Counted from the stretch's first letter, positions 1 to 9,325 are shown. The stretch is DNA of 64,000 nt from Curtobacterium aurantiacum (GCF_018598555.1 NZ_JAHEWN010000017.1:1-64000); one strand, 5' to 3'. The notes: a model not told the origin generated them from the letters alone. Program-made: numbers and translations.

Positions 1-64
1 GACCCCCGCCGCTCCGAACCCGCCCTCCGCCGCACCTCCCGCCACGACCGAAGGACCACCACGC
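1..64. other. Upstream edge, unresolved
   Basis: These bases precede the MoxR gene. AAGGA near position 51 serves as its ribosome binding site. One reading frame runs in from the window edge and stops at a TGA at 66-68, which would overlap the MoxR ATG as ATGA, the arrangement seen throughout this cluster. It could therefore be the tail of an upstream gene, but 20 codons are too few to name it, and a second frame is also open. Confidence 0.3.
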
Positions 65-1036
65 ATGAGCATGACCCCGGAGCAGGCCACCTGGTTCGCC
101 GACGTCGCAGGCCGCATCGTGACCAACGTCGAGCAGGTGCTCCTCGGGAAGACGTTCGTGATCCGCCTCGCGGTCACGGCGATGCTCAGCGAGGGGCACC
201 TGCTCCTCGAGGACGTCCCCGGCACGGGCAAGACGAGCCTCGCTCGTGCAATGGCGCAGAGCGTGCAGGGCACGACGAACCGCATCCAGTTCACGCCCGA
301 CCTCCTCCCGGGCGACATCACCGGCATCAGCGTCTACGACCAGCGCACGCAGGAGTTCGACTTCCACCGCGGCCCGGTCTTCGCGAACATCGTGCTGGCC
401 GACGAGATCAACCGTGCGAGTCCGAAGACCCAGTCCGCGCTGCTCGAGGCCATGGAGGAGTCCGCGATCACGGTCGACGGCGTCAACCACCGTCTGGCCG
501 CCCCGTTCATGGTGATCGCGACGCAGAACCCGATCGAGCAGGCCGGCACGTACCGGCTGCCGGAGGCGCAGCTCGACCGCTTCCTCATGAAGACGTCCAT
601 CGGCTACCCCGACCACGCCGCCACCGTGAAGATCCTCGAGACGTCGTCGGCTCCGTCGGCGTCCGTCCCGCTGGCGAGCGTCGTGCCCGCCGCGACGATC
701 ACCGAGATGGCCGCGCTGGCACGCACCGTGCACGTCGACGCCGTGATCGCCGACTACGTCGCCCGACTGGTCGACGCCACCCGTTCCGCGAGCGAGGTCC
801 GACTCGGCGTCAGCGTCCGCGGAGCGATGGGCCTGATCCGTGCCGCCCGTGTCCTGGCGGCCCTGAGCGGTCGGCACTACGTCACGCCCGACGACGTCAA
901 GGCCCTGGCGGTCCCGGTCCTCGCACACCGCATGGTGCTCGACGCGGAGGCCGAGTTCGACGGTGTCAGCGCGCCGAGCGTCATCGCGCAGCTCCTGGTG
1001 GAGACCCCGCCGCCCGCCGACCGAGTCACGACGTGA
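65..1036 (+). CDS. MoxR-family AAA+ ATPase
   Basis: Cytoplasmic AAA+ ATPase of the MoxR family, 323 residues, the usual length. Walker A (GTGKTS) lies near residue 53 and Walker B (VLADEINRA) near residue 110. A sensor region with IATQNP follows, then a C-terminal helical lid with LGVSVRG. MoxR proteins act as chaperone-like factors and nearly always sit beside a DUF58 gene, as here: the GTG of the next gene overlaps this stop by 4 bases. Start ATG follows AAGGA. The substrate is unknown; the neighbours suggest assembly or maturation at the cell envelope. Confidence 0.93.
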   Translation: MSMTPEQATWFADVAGRIVTNVEQVLLGKTFVIRLAVTAMLSEGHLLLEDVPGTGKTSLARAMAQSVQGTTNRIQFTPDLLPGDITGISVYDQRTQEFDFHRGPVFANIVLADEINRASPKTQSALLEAMEESAITVDGVNHRLAAPFMVIATQNPIEQAGTYRLPEAQLDRFLMKTSIGYPDHAATVKILETSSAPSASVPLASVVPAATITEMAALARTVHVDAVIADYVARLVDATRSASEVRLGVSVRGAMGLIRAARVLAALSGRHYVTPDDVKALAVPVLAHRMVLDAEAEFDGVSAPSVIAQLLVETPPPADRVTT

Positions 1037-2448
1037 CGGACCGCCGGCCCGTCTCCACGCGTTCGCGTCGTCCGTCCTCGACGCGGTCGCGTCGTGGCAC
1101 GACGGCGTACGAGCGCACGGGGACGGTCACCGGCATGACCAACGTCCGCACGCGGATCGTCGGGGACCGCGAGGGCGTCGCGGCCGATGCGGTCATCGGG
1201 ATCGTCCGGCTCTGGGCAACGGTCTGGAGGCTCGTCCTGCGTCTCTGGGGCGAGGTCTCGTCCGTCGTCACCGGGCTCGGGTGGACGGTCGCCGCGCTCA
1301 CGCTCGTCGCGTTCGTCGCCGGCTACCGGTTCGGCCTGCGGGAGATCGTCGTCGTCGGGTTCGCCGGTGCCGTGCTCGCCGTGGTCGCGGCGGTGGCGCT
1401 GATCGGACGGTCGCGGCTGGCGATCCGGATGCGGTTGCCGCAGCACCGCGTGGCCGTCGGCGACGAGGCCGGCGTGATCGTGACGGCCGAGAACCCCACG
1501 CGTCTGCCCTCGGTGCCGACCACCGTCGAGGTGCCCGTCGGCTCCGGGCTCGTCGACGTCGCCATCCCCGTGATCGGCCCGCACGGCGCCTTCGAGCGGC
1601 AGGTCCCCGTCCCCACGATCCGTCGAGGTGTGCTCGACGTCGGACCCGTGACCGGTGTCCGCGCCGACCCGGTGGGACTCGTCCGTCGCGAAGTCGTCTG
1701 GACCGCCCGCGAGCAGGTCATCGTGCACCCCCGCACCATCGCGATCCCGTCGACCAGCACGGGTCTGGTGCGCGACCTCGAGGGCCAGGCGACGACGGAC
1801 CTGTCGCCGGCGGACATCGCCTTCCACGCCATCCGCGAGTACATGCCCGGTGACGACCCGCGCACCATCCACTGGAAGTCGACCGCCAAGTCGGGCGCGC
1901 TCATGGTCCGGCAGTTCGAGGACACCCGGCGTTCGCACCTCGTGGTCGCACTCGGCATCGCCCGTTCCGAGTTCGCCGACGACGAGGAGTTCGAGCTCGC
2001 GGTGAGTGCAGCGGCGTCGCTGGGCGCCCGCGCGATCCGGGACGGCCGCGAGGTCTCGGTCGTGGTGTCGCAGCGCACGCCGGAGTTCGCGAAGCGTGCG
2101 GTGTACGCCGTCCGGACGCTCCCCACCGTCACCCCGACGCGCCTGCTCGACGACTTCGCGTCGGTCGGTCTGGCCGACGCCTGCCTGCCGATCGCCGAGG
2201 TGTCCCGGATCGTCGGCAGCGACACCGATGGCATCTCCGTCGCGTTCCTCGTGGTGGGGTCGACCGTCGGACTCGCGGCCCTCCGGCTCGCCGCCACGCG
2301 GTTCCCGGTCGGCGTCGAGGTCGTCGCGGTGATCTGCGAGCCCGAGGCCCAGCCCCGGTTCCTGCGGGTCGCCGGCCTCACGGTCATGACCGTCGGCTAC
2401 CTGGACGACCTCCGGCACGCCCTGCACCGATCGGCGTCGGCAGCGTGA
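1033..2448 (+). CDS. DUF58 domain protein, membrane-anchored
   Basis: DUF58-family protein, 471 residues. After a basic N-terminus there are two hydrophobic segments (about residues 85-125), then a beta-rich region and the DUF58 signature around residues 270-295 (REYMPGDDPR, IHWKSTAK). DUF58 proteins resemble von Willebrand factor A domains and partner MoxR ATPases. The GTG start overlaps the MoxR stop; an internal ATG at 1135 is an alternative that would remove a 34-residue basic leader. Translationally coupled to the genes on both sides. The biochemical role is not established. Confidence 0.9.
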   Translation: MTDRRPVSTRSRRPSSTRSRRGTTAYERTGTVTGMTNVRTRIVGDREGVAADAVIGIVRLWATVWRLVLRLWGEVSSVVTGLGWTVAALTLVAFVAGYRFGLREIVVVGFAGAVLAVVAAVALIGRSRLAIRMRLPQHRVAVGDEAGVIVTAENPTRLPSVPTTVEVPVGSGLVDVAIPVIGPHGAFERQVPVPTIRRGVLDVGPVTGVRADPVGLVRREVVWTAREQVIVHPRTIAIPSTSTGLVRDLEGQATTDLSPADIAFHAIREYMPGDDPRTIHWKSTAKSGALMVRQFEDTRRSHLVVALGIARSEFADDEEFELAVSAAASLGARAIRDGREVSVVVSQRTPEFAKRAVYAVRTLPTVTPTRLLDDFASVGLADACLPIAEVSRIVGSDTDGISVAFLVVGSTVGLAALRLAATRFPVGVEVVAVICEPEAQPRFLRVAGLTVMTVGYLDDLRHALHRSASAA

Positions 2449-4919
2449 GCGCGGCACCCGTCACCACCCCGGTCCCGGCGGACCGGGCGAGGCGTTCGAC
2501 CCGCCGATCCGACCGACGCGACGCCCGACGGCTCGTCCCGTTCCGGCTGGCCGGCGGCACCCTGGCGGTGTGGCTGTTGCTGGCCGTCGCGAGCACGTCC
2601 TGGTGGCCGGTGTACCGCGACGGCGCGATGATCACCGCAGCGGCCACCGCGATCGTCGCCGGCACGCTCGTCGCACTGCTCGGCACGGTGCTGCGGCTCC
2701 CGATGGCCGTGGTGTCGATCGCGACGGTCGCGGCCTTCACGCTCACCGGGGTCCCGGCCGCGGTGCCCGTGCAGGCGAACGGCCTGCTGCCCACCGGACG
2801 CGGGCTCCTCGACCTCTTCGCCGGCGTCGCCCTCGGCTGGAAGCAGCTGGTGACCATCAGTCTGCCGGTGGGGTCGTACGAGGCGCTCCTCGTGCCCTAC
2901 TTCGTGACGTTGCTCGTCGCCACGGTGACGGCCGTGAGCGTGGCGACCCGCGCCTCCAGGCAGGAACTCGCCAGCATCCCGGCACTGGTGCTCTTCGCGG
3001 TCGGCGTGGTCGTCGGACCGAGCCGGATGGACACGTCGATCGTGACGGCCGTCGTCCTGGTGGGCATCGCTCTCGTCTGGGCGCTGACGGTGCGGCACGC
3101 GCGGCGCGCGGTCGCGGTGGCGACCACCATCGGCTCGAGCGTGCCGGTCGCACGGTCCATCGTCCGCCCCGCGCTCGTGGGGACGGGGACCATCGTGGCC
3201 GCGGCGGTCGTGGCGACGGGGCTGGGCCTCGTGGCGCCGCCATCGGGGGACCGCACCGTCGCCCGCACCGACGTCGTCAAGCCGTTCGACCCCCGCGACT
3301 ACGTCAGTCCGCTCAGTGGGTTCCGCGCCTACGAGGGGTCCGACGCGGCCGACGCGACGCAACTCCGGGTGACCGGACTGCCCGAGGACGGCTTCGTCCG
3401 CATCGCGACGCTCGACACCTACGACGGCGTGGTCTACCGCGTCGGTGGCGCGGACGGTTCCTCCGGGTCCGGCACCTTCGAACGCGTCCCGACCGCCGTC
3501 GACGTGCGTGGCGTGCGCGGCACCACCGTCGACGTCGGGGTGACCGTCGACGGGTACCGCGGTGTGTGGCTGCCGACGGTGGGCGACCTGGAGCGCGTGG
3601 AGTTCACGGGACCAGACGCCGACGACGAGCGCGGTGCCTTCTTCTACAACGGGTCGACCAGCACCGGAGCCGTGGTCGGCGGTGTCGGTGCCCGGACGTC
3701 CTACGACCTGACTGCCGTGGTGCCCGACCAGCCGACGGAACGACAGCTCGCCGCCGCGCGACCGGGGAGCGCCGCCGTGCCCACCGCGCGCGACGTCCCC
3801 GAGGCCGTCCGCGACACCGTGGAGTCGACGACGAAGAGCGAGTCGGCGCCCGGGGCGAAACTGCTCGCGGCGCTGCAGGCGCTCCAGCGGAACGGGTACG
3901 TCAGCCACGGCGTCGGTGACGACCGGATGAGCCGTTCCGGTCACGGCGCCGACCGCCTCCAGGAGCTGCTCACCTCGCCCCTGATGATCGGCGACCAGGA
4001 GCAGTACGCCGCGGCCGCGGCACTGATGGCGGACGAGATCGGGTTCCCCGCGCGGGTCGTGATGGGCTTCACGGCCGGGGGAGACTCGGGCACTGGCGGC
4101 ACCGCGCAGCGTGGCGGCACGACGACGTTCCGCGGTTCGGACGTCACCGCCCGGATCGAGGTGGACACCGCCCAGTGGGGATGGGTGATGCTCGACCCCA
4201 ACCCCGAGGTGCGGGAGATCCCGAACGAACAGCAGCAGACGCCGCAGCCGGTGACCCGACCGGAGACCGTCGTGCCGCCGCCCCCGGTCGACCGGCAGGA
4301 CCAGGACCAGCAGGCGCCACCGGAGAGCGACCGCAACACGCCGCCGGTGCAACCGCTGTGGCTGCAGATCCTCCTCGCGGTGCTGCCCTGGGCGCTCGGC
4401 ACCCTCGGCGTGGTCGCCCTCGTGCTCCTGCCGTTCGTCGTGATCGTCCTGCTGAAGCGGCTGCGGCGTCGGCGACGGCGGAACGCCGGGACACCCCGCG
4501 GCCGCATCGTCGGCGCATGGGACGAGTACCGCGACGCCCTGCTGGACCGCGGGCACGACGTGCGTCGCTCCGCCACCCGCCGCGAAACGGTCGTCGGCGC
4601 ACCCGGGGACGGTGGCGCCGGACTCGCCGCGCTGGCCGACCGGGCGGTCTTCGGGCCGAGCGACGTCGACCGGACCACCTCGGACCGCATGTGGGCGGCG
4701 ACGGACGACGCGATCGGTTCGCTGCGGACCGGCCGCACCAGACGAGAGCGGTTCCGGACCGCGGTCTCGCTCCGATCGCTGCGCGGATCCGGTGGACGTC
4801 CGGCACCCGGTCGTCGACGCGGAACCGGCGGCCAGGGTGCGTCGGGGCACGGCGACTACGATGGCCAGAGGCCGGACGAGCGTCGTGGACGGCCGAGTGA
4901 GGACAGAGGCACCACGTGA
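2445..4919 (+). CDS. TgpA-like membrane protein with inactive-looking transglutaminase domain
   Basis: 824-residue membrane protein: a basic N-terminus, about six transmembrane helices up to residue 265, a large extracytoplasmic region with the transglutaminase-like fold (about 465-590), a Pro/Gln-rich linker, one more helix (about 640-670) and a cytoplasmic tail. The family normally uses a Cys-His-Asp triad. Here the Cys position reads GDQEQY (Gln518) and the His position reads VTARIE (Thr568), while Asp584 in LDPNP remains. It is probably non-catalytic. GTG start overlaps the DUF58 stop by 4 bases. It likely works with the MoxR/DUF58 pair in the envelope. Confidence 0.85.
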   Translation: MSAAPVTTPVPADRARRSTRRSDRRDARRLVPFRLAGGTLAVWLLLAVASTSWWPVYRDGAMITAAATAIVAGTLVALLGTVLRLPMAVVSIATVAAFTLTGVPAAVPVQANGLLPTGRGLLDLFAGVALGWKQLVTISLPVGSYEALLVPYFVTLLVATVTAVSVATRASRQELASIPALVLFAVGVVVGPSRMDTSIVTAVVLVGIALVWALTVRHARRAVAVATTIGSSVPVARSIVRPALVGTGTIVAAAVVATGLGLVAPPSGDRTVARTDVVKPFDPRDYVSPLSGFRAYEGSDAADATQLRVTGLPEDGFVRIATLDTYDGVVYRVGGADGSSGSGTFERVPTAVDVRGVRGTTVDVGVTVDGYRGVWLPTVGDLERVEFTGPDADDERGAFFYNGSTSTGAVVGGVGARTSYDLTAVVPDQPTERQLAAARPGSAAVPTARDVPEAVRDTVESTTKSESAPGAKLLAALQALQRNGYVSHGVGDDRMSRSGHGADRLQELLTSPLMIGDQEQYAAAAALMADEIGFPARVVMGFTAGGDSGTGGTAQRGGTTTFRGSDVTARIEVDTAQWGWVMLDPNPEVREIPNEQQQTPQPVTRPETVVPPPPVDRQDQDQQAPPESDRNTPPVQPLWLQILLAVLPWALGTLGVVALVLLPFVVIVLLKRLRRRRRRNAGTPRGRIVGAWDEYRDALLDRGHDVRRSATRRETVVGAPGDGGAGLAALADRAVFGPSDVDRTTSDRMWAATDDAIGSLRTGRTRRERFRTAVSLRSLRGSGGRPAPGRRRGTGGQGASGHGDYDGQRPDERRGRPSEDRGTT

Positions 4920-6796
4920 TCAGATGCGAACACTGCGGATCGATGCTCCCGGACGGGGCGATCTTCTGCGGTGAGTGCGGACGCGCGGTCACCGCCGCGG
5001 CCAGCCGTCGCCCGGTCGCGCCGACCCCCGTCGAACAGGCACCGCCGCCACCGTTGCAACAGCCGGACGCCCACGGCCGACGGTCCGACCCGGCGTCCGA
5101 CGCCTGGTTGCCCGAGGCCACCCTCGACCCCGCCACCCGCGCCTGGCTCACCGGTGCCGACCGCAGGGGCACCGAGCCGCCCGCACCCGTTCCGGTGCAG
5201 CGCCCCGACGACTTCGCCCCGCGGCAGGCCCCGTCGCACGTGCACGGTGCCGGATCCGGGCTCGAGGACTGGTCGGGAGCCCCGGCCCAGTCGGACCCGG
5301 AGCCTGCGCTCGACCCGGACGCGTACCCGTCCGGACCCGTCGACGCCGACGACCCCGAGCACACGCGTCTCGCCCCGGCGACCCCCGCCACCCCTGTGGA
5401 CGACGTCGAGCTGCCCGTGGCCGACCAGCTTGCCCCCGCTCAGCCCGTCGCGCCGGAACCGGTCGCACCACGGCCGGTCGCCGAGCCCACCGCGCCGGTC
5501 TGGGCTCCGCCGGCGTCCACCGCGCCGCCCGCTGCACCCGCCGGTCCGTCCTGGTGGGTGGGTCGCGGCACCCCGGCCGCTGCCGACGCTCCGGCCGATC
5601 CGGCCGTCCCGCCGATGCCGGACGCTCCTGCAGAGCCAGCCGCCGAGCAGGCGGCCCCCGCTCAGGACGATCGAGACGCCCCCGAGCCGGACCACGACGA
5701 GACCGTCGTCGCTGCCTCGGATCCGAGCGCCGCCCAGGCACCCGCCACCGAGCAGCCAGCCGTCGTGTCGCCCCCGCAACCCGGGGACACCGCCGTCGTC
5801 GAGCCTCTGGTCGACCGTCGGCCCCCGCGTCCGGCCCCGCTCGTCACGCCCGGCATGCACGAGACGACCATCTGCCACGTCTGCGGCAACCGGCTCGAGC
5901 CCGACGACATCTTCTGCGGCGAGTGCGGAGCCGTCCGACCGGCCGTCACCGCGGCGTTCACCGGCCCGGTCATGCCGCTGCCGATGACGCGACCCGACTG
6001 GGCAGCCGAGGATTCCGACGTCACCGATGCCGACGGTGCTGACGCGCACGACGCGTCGGTCGAGTCCGATGCGTCCGCCGAACCGGACGACGAGATCCCG
6101 GTGGACGACGAGTCGGTCCGCGACGACGAGTCCGTCCACGCCGGAGTCGAGCAGTCCGAGCCGGGCCGACGGCCCCGCGGGGCACATGCGGCCCCGGTGG
6201 CCGAGCCGGAGACACGGTCCGATGCTCCCGCCGCGCCGCACGCTCCGATCCCACCGGTGCCCGGTTCCGCGACGGCCCCGTCCTCGGCGCCGTCCGCGAC
6301 GACCGCGGGCGTGCCCCTCGCCGCGCCGCTGCCCCCGGTCCCCGGGGCGACCGGACCCGCGCTCCCACTGCCGCCCGCTGACCGCTCGGAGCCCGTCGCA
6401 GCGGCCGACGCGCTCGACGACCTCGACGAGGACGTCGACGAGACCCGCATCGTCGCGAAGACCCCGACCCGGGCGCCCTTCGTCCTGCACTTCAGCACCG
6501 GAGAACGCTTCGGGGTGCACGGCACCGGGCTCCTCGGCCGCCTGCCGCGCCCGCAGCCGGGGGAGCGGTACGACGACCTGCTGACCGTGCACGACCCGGG
6601 CAAGTCGGTCTCCAAGACCCACCTCGAGCTCGGCCGTGAGGGCGATGACCTGTGGGTCTCCGATCGGTTCTCCGGCAACGGCACCGTGGTGCGGCACATC
6701 GACGGCTCCATCCGGCGTTGTGAGCCCGGGCGTCGGTACCGGGTCGAACGTGGCGCCCGCGTCGACATCGGCGAGCAGTTCTTCCTGGTGCAGTAG
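4916..6796 (+). CDS. Double zinc-ribbon and FHA domain protein
   Basis: 626 residues. An N-terminal zinc ribbon (CEHCG at 4-8 and CGECG near 19-23) is followed by about 290 residues of Pro/Ala/Asp-rich disordered sequence. A second, nearly identical zinc ribbon (CHVCG, CGECG) lies near 317-337, followed by another acidic low-complexity stretch and a C-terminal FHA domain (about 520-626; GRLPRP, SVSKTHLEL, SGNGT). FHA domains bind phosphothreonine, so the protein probably reads Ser/Thr-kinase signals. No transmembrane segment is evident. GTG start overlaps the upstream stop by 4 bases. Confidence 0.88.
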   Translation: MIRCEHCGSMLPDGAIFCGECGRAVTAAASRRPVAPTPVEQAPPPPLQQPDAHGRRSDPASDAWLPEATLDPATRAWLTGADRRGTEPPAPVPVQRPDDFAPRQAPSHVHGAGSGLEDWSGAPAQSDPEPALDPDAYPSGPVDADDPEHTRLAPATPATPVDDVELPVADQLAPAQPVAPEPVAPRPVAEPTAPVWAPPASTAPPAAPAGPSWWVGRGTPAAADAPADPAVPPMPDAPAEPAAEQAAPAQDDRDAPEPDHDETVVAASDPSAAQAPATEQPAVVSPPQPGDTAVVEPLVDRRPPRPAPLVTPGMHETTICHVCGNRLEPDDIFCGECGAVRPAVTAAFTGPVMPLPMTRPDWAAEDSDVTDADGADAHDASVESDASAEPDDEIPVDDESVRDDESVHAGVEQSEPGRRPRGAHAAPVAEPETRSDAPAAPHAPIPPVPGSATAPSSAPSATTAGVPLAAPLPPVPGATGPALPLPPADRSEPVAAADALDDLDEDVDETRIVAKTPTRAPFVLHFSTGERFGVHGTGLLGRLPRPQPGERYDDLLTVHDPGKSVSKTHLELGREGDDLWVSDRFSGNGTVVRHIDGSIRRCEPGRRYRVERGARVDIGEQFFLVQ

Positions 6797-6827
6797 GCGA
6801 CTTCTCCACAGATCTCGTTCGGCGCCG

Positions 6828-7733
6828 GTGCTGATCGGCCCGGCCTGGTGCGATGGGGTGGTGTCCCCGTTCACCGCCCGCTGCCTGGTCGTCGCTGCCG
6901 CGATCGTGCTCGTCGTAGCCGGGCTCCTGGCCCCGGTCAGCGGGCTGGGACACGGTGTCCTGCTCGCTGGCGGCGCCTGCTGCGCCCTGGTCGACGTCGT
7001 GCTCCATCGCTCGGCGTCACCTCGGTCCGGCACCGGCATCGGCCCCGTCGTGGTCGTCGCACCACCGCCGCCAGGCCAGTACGACGCGACGGCCCGACCC
7101 GACGCGACGGCCCGACCCGACGCGACGGCCCGACCCGATGGACCGGACCACCCCGAAGGACCGGACCACCCCGGCGCGCCGGAGCGCCTCGTCGGGGCCG
7201 GCGACGACGACGGAGCCGCCGTGCTCGTCCTCGGGTACGGGTGTGGGCCCGATGCCAGCGTGTTCGAGGTCGACCCGGTGTCCCACGTCGTGGTCCTCGG
7301 TACCGGGGTGCTCGCCGACGCCGTGTTCGGGGGACTCGCCGAACAGCTCCGAGCCGCAGCCGCCCGTGACGACGACGAGCTGCGGTGGGCCGTCTCGCCG
7401 GGGTTCGTCGCCGCGACGATCGGCATGGTGCCTCCGGACTGCGACACCGGAGACGTCGGCGACACGCTGATCTGCGGGGCCACCGGGGCCGCCGGGGCCG
7501 CTGCCGACGGTGGCCCGACGATGCGGACCCTGCCGCCGGGCACCTCCGTCGTCGCCCGGCTCACCGCGGACGGCCGACCGCACGGCACCGTGGTGCTCGT
7601 CGCCGGGCTCGGATCGATGCCCCGCAACTGGGACGTCGCGGTCGAGGTCACGCGCTACGGCTGCTCCGTCCGACGCCCCGACCAGGCACGGGCCGTCCGG
7701 GTGACACCGGTGCTCCCGCTCCTCACCGGATGA
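6828..7733 (+). CDS. Unknown membrane protein with DATARP repeats
   Basis: I do not recognise this gene. From the GTG chosen here it has about 301 residues; GTG at 6861 is an equally plausible start, and neither has a clear ribosome binding site. Two hydrophobic helices near the N-terminus are followed by a Pro-rich linker holding three exact DATARP repeats and a DHPEGPDHPG stretch. A C-terminal alpha/beta-looking domain contains VVVLGTG followed by a helix. That segment loosely recalls a degenerate P-loop NTPase strand-loop, but it has no GK[ST]. It follows the FHA gene closely and is probably part of the same envelope cluster. Confidence 0.6.
   Translation: MLIGPAWCDGVVSPFTARCLVVAAAIVLVVAGLLAPVSGLGHGVLLAGGACCALVDVVLHRSASPRSGTGIGPVVVVAPPPPGQYDATARPDATARPDATARPDGPDHPEGPDHPGAPERLVGAGDDDGAAVLVLGYGCGPDASVFEVDPVSHVVVLGTGVLADAVFGGLAEQLRAAAARDDDELRWAVSPGFVAATIGMVPPDCDTGDVGDTLICGATGAAGAAADGGPTMRTLPPGTSVVARLTADGRPHGTVVLVAGLGSMPRNWDVAVEVTRYGCSVRRPDQARAVRVTPVLPLLTG
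7083..7136 (+). repeat. Three exact 18-bp tandem repeats
   Basis: GACGCGACGGCCCGACCC occurs three times in a row without a mismatch and encodes DATARP three times in the linker of the membrane protein. A two-copy 15-bp repeat (GGACCGGACCACCCC) follows at about 7139-7170. The exact identity suggests recent expansion by slippage. Confidence 0.95.
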
Positions 7734-7750
7734 GGGTCAGCACCGACCGG

Positions 7751-8743
7751 TCAGCGCAGCCCGGCCCCGACGCGGACCGACCCGACGGGCACGCCGCCGC
7801 CGAGCACCGGCTCCCCGGTCGCGGCGAGCACCTCGGCGACCCCGTCGGCAGCGACGAGCCCGTTCCGCTCGAGCAGCGCGAGGGCCGCCAGGGTGCCGGC
7901 ACGCTGCGAACCGTCGAGCACCTTCACCGCCACCGCGGCACCGCCGGGCAGGCCCATCACCATCACTCCCTCGGCACCGAGCTTGGCGAGGACCTGCAGC
8001 CGCTCGATCGTCACCGTGTTCGCACGCCCCACGCCGTCGATCGCCCACGGGTGCGCGAGGACGGCGTCGGTCAGCGCGGCGGAGTCGCCGTCGGCCCGGG
8101 CCACGACACCGGCGAACCCACGTGCCAGACCGGTCAGGGTCAGCGGGAACACGGGAGCGCCGCAGCCGTCGGTACCGACCAGGTCGACGGTCTCGTGCGT
8201 GTACTCCTCGACCACGGAGCGCACCCGCCGCTGCAACGGGTGCTCGATGTCGAGGTAGGTCGCCGCGTCCCACCCGTTCACCCGGCAGGCCGCGAGCATG
8301 CCGGCGTGCTTCCCGGAGCAGTTCATCGCCAGACGGCGGGGACCGTCCATCGTTCGGGCGGTGCCGCGGTCGAAGGGCATGTCGGGCGGGCAGCCGAGGT
8401 CGGCCTCGACGTGGTCGAACGACTCGAGCATGTGCAGGGCGAGGGCCTGGTGCGCCGCGGTGCCGGCGTGGCTCGCGGTGGTGAGGACGAGCTCCTCATC
8501 GGAGAACAGCGCACCGGCGCCTCGGACCGCCAGCGCCTGGAACGGCTTCATGGTCGAGCGCGGGTAGATGCTCGCGGCGACGTCGCCCACGGCGTCGATG
8601 ACGGTGCCGGCCGCGTCGACGACGACACCTGCCCCGATGTGTCGGCTCTCGTCGAACCCTGAGCGTTCGAGCACCGCCAGCTCGACGGAACCGTCGGCGG
8701 TGAGAGGATGGCGATCAGTGCGGACTTCGGGGCTCACCGTCAT
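7751..8743 (-). CDS. L-asparaginase, AnsA/asparaginase II family
   Basis: 330-residue asparaginase of the family typified by Rhizobium etli thermolabile asparaginase, which hydrolyses asparagine to aspartate and ammonia. Residues visible match that family: the Ser-x-x-Lys of RSTMKPF, the Cys and Lys of NCSGKHAG, and the Cys of GTDGCGAPVF, which are the nucleophile and metal-site positions in that enzyme. No signal peptide, so cytoplasmic. It converges on the preceding gene with a 17-bp gap. The ATG lies 6 bases after a TAGCAT -10 box, so the mRNA is probably leaderless. Confidence 0.9.
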   Translation of the reverse strand: MTVSPEVRTDRHPLTADGSVELAVLERSGFDESRHIGAGVVVDAAGTVIDAVGDVAASIYPRSTMKPFQALAVRGAGALFSDEELVLTTASHAGTAAHQALALHMLESFDHVEADLGCPPDMPFDRGTARTMDGPRRLAMNCSGKHAGMLAACRVNGWDAATYLDIEHPLQRRVRSVVEEYTHETVDLVGTDGCGAPVFPLTLTGLARGFAGVVARADGDSAALTDAVLAHPWAIDGVGRANTVTIERLQVLAKLGAEGVMVMGLPGGAAVAVKVLDGSQRAGTLAALALLERNGLVAADGVAEVLAATGEPVLGGGVPVGSVRVGAGLR

Positions 8744-8749
8744 GCCGCC

Positions 8750-8755
8750 ATGCTA
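8750..8755 (-). promoter_or_regulatory. -10 box of the asparaginase gene
   Basis: TAGCAT on the minus strand with a 6-base gap to the ATG, the recurrent leaderless arrangement of this window. No clear -35 element. Confidence 0.6.
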
Positions 8756-8809
8756 GCCAAGGCGGACACCCGCCACGGCCGGACCGACGCCGACGAGAAG
8801 GGCCGAACC

Positions 8810-9319
8810 GTGAACGACCACTCCTACGAGGTCTCCGTCAGCTGGACCGGCGACCGCGGGACCGGCACGTCCGGGTACCGCGACTACGGCCGTGAGCACG
8901 TGGTCTCGGCGACCGGCAAGCCCGACGTCCCCGGCTCCGCCGACCCGACGTTCCGCGGGGACCGCGACCGGTGGAACCCCGAGGAGATGGTGGTCGCGGC
9001 ACTGGCGCAGTGCCACATGCTCAGCTACCTGCACGTGGCGGTCACGCAGGGCTTCACGGTCGTCGACTACCGGGACACCGCGACCGCGTCCCTCCGCCTG
9101 AACCGTGACGGCTCGGGCGAGCTCACCGCGGCGACCCTGCACCCGGTCGTCACGATCCTCGAGGCCGACCGGGTCGCCGACGCCGAAGCCGCACACGTCA
9201 CCGCCAACGAGCTCTGCTTCATCGCACGGTCCGTGGCGTTCACGGTGCACCACGAGCCGCAGCTGGTCGTCCGACCTGCGTCATTGGCAGGGGACTCTTC
9301 GACAGGTGGGGCAGACTAG
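8810..9319 (+). CDS. OsmC-family peroxiredoxin-like protein
   Basis: OsmC/Ohr-superfamily protein, 169 residues from the GTG chosen because AGAAGG lies about 7 bases upstream; the longer open frame from 8708 would run over the asparaginase start region. The two family cysteines are present, in AQCHMLSY and NELCFIARS, and these form the peroxide-reducing pair. The N-terminal beta region begins with SYEVSVSWTG. Probably cytoplasmic and acting on organic hydroperoxides. Divergent from the asparaginase gene. Confidence 0.88.
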   Translation: MNDHSYEVSVSWTGDRGTGTSGYRDYGREHVVSATGKPDVPGSADPTFRGDRDRWNPEEMVVAALAQCHMLSYLHVAVTQGFTVVDYRDTATASLRLNRDGSGELTAATLHPVVTILEADRVADAEAAHVTANELCFIARSVAFTVHHEPQLVVRPASLAGDSSTGGAD

Positions 9320-9325
9320 GTCCTC

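Noticed and set aside
2397-4850. 817-codon minus-strand open frame
   Set aside because: Antisense shadow of the transglutaminase-like gene, Arg/Gly/Pro-rich without motifs.
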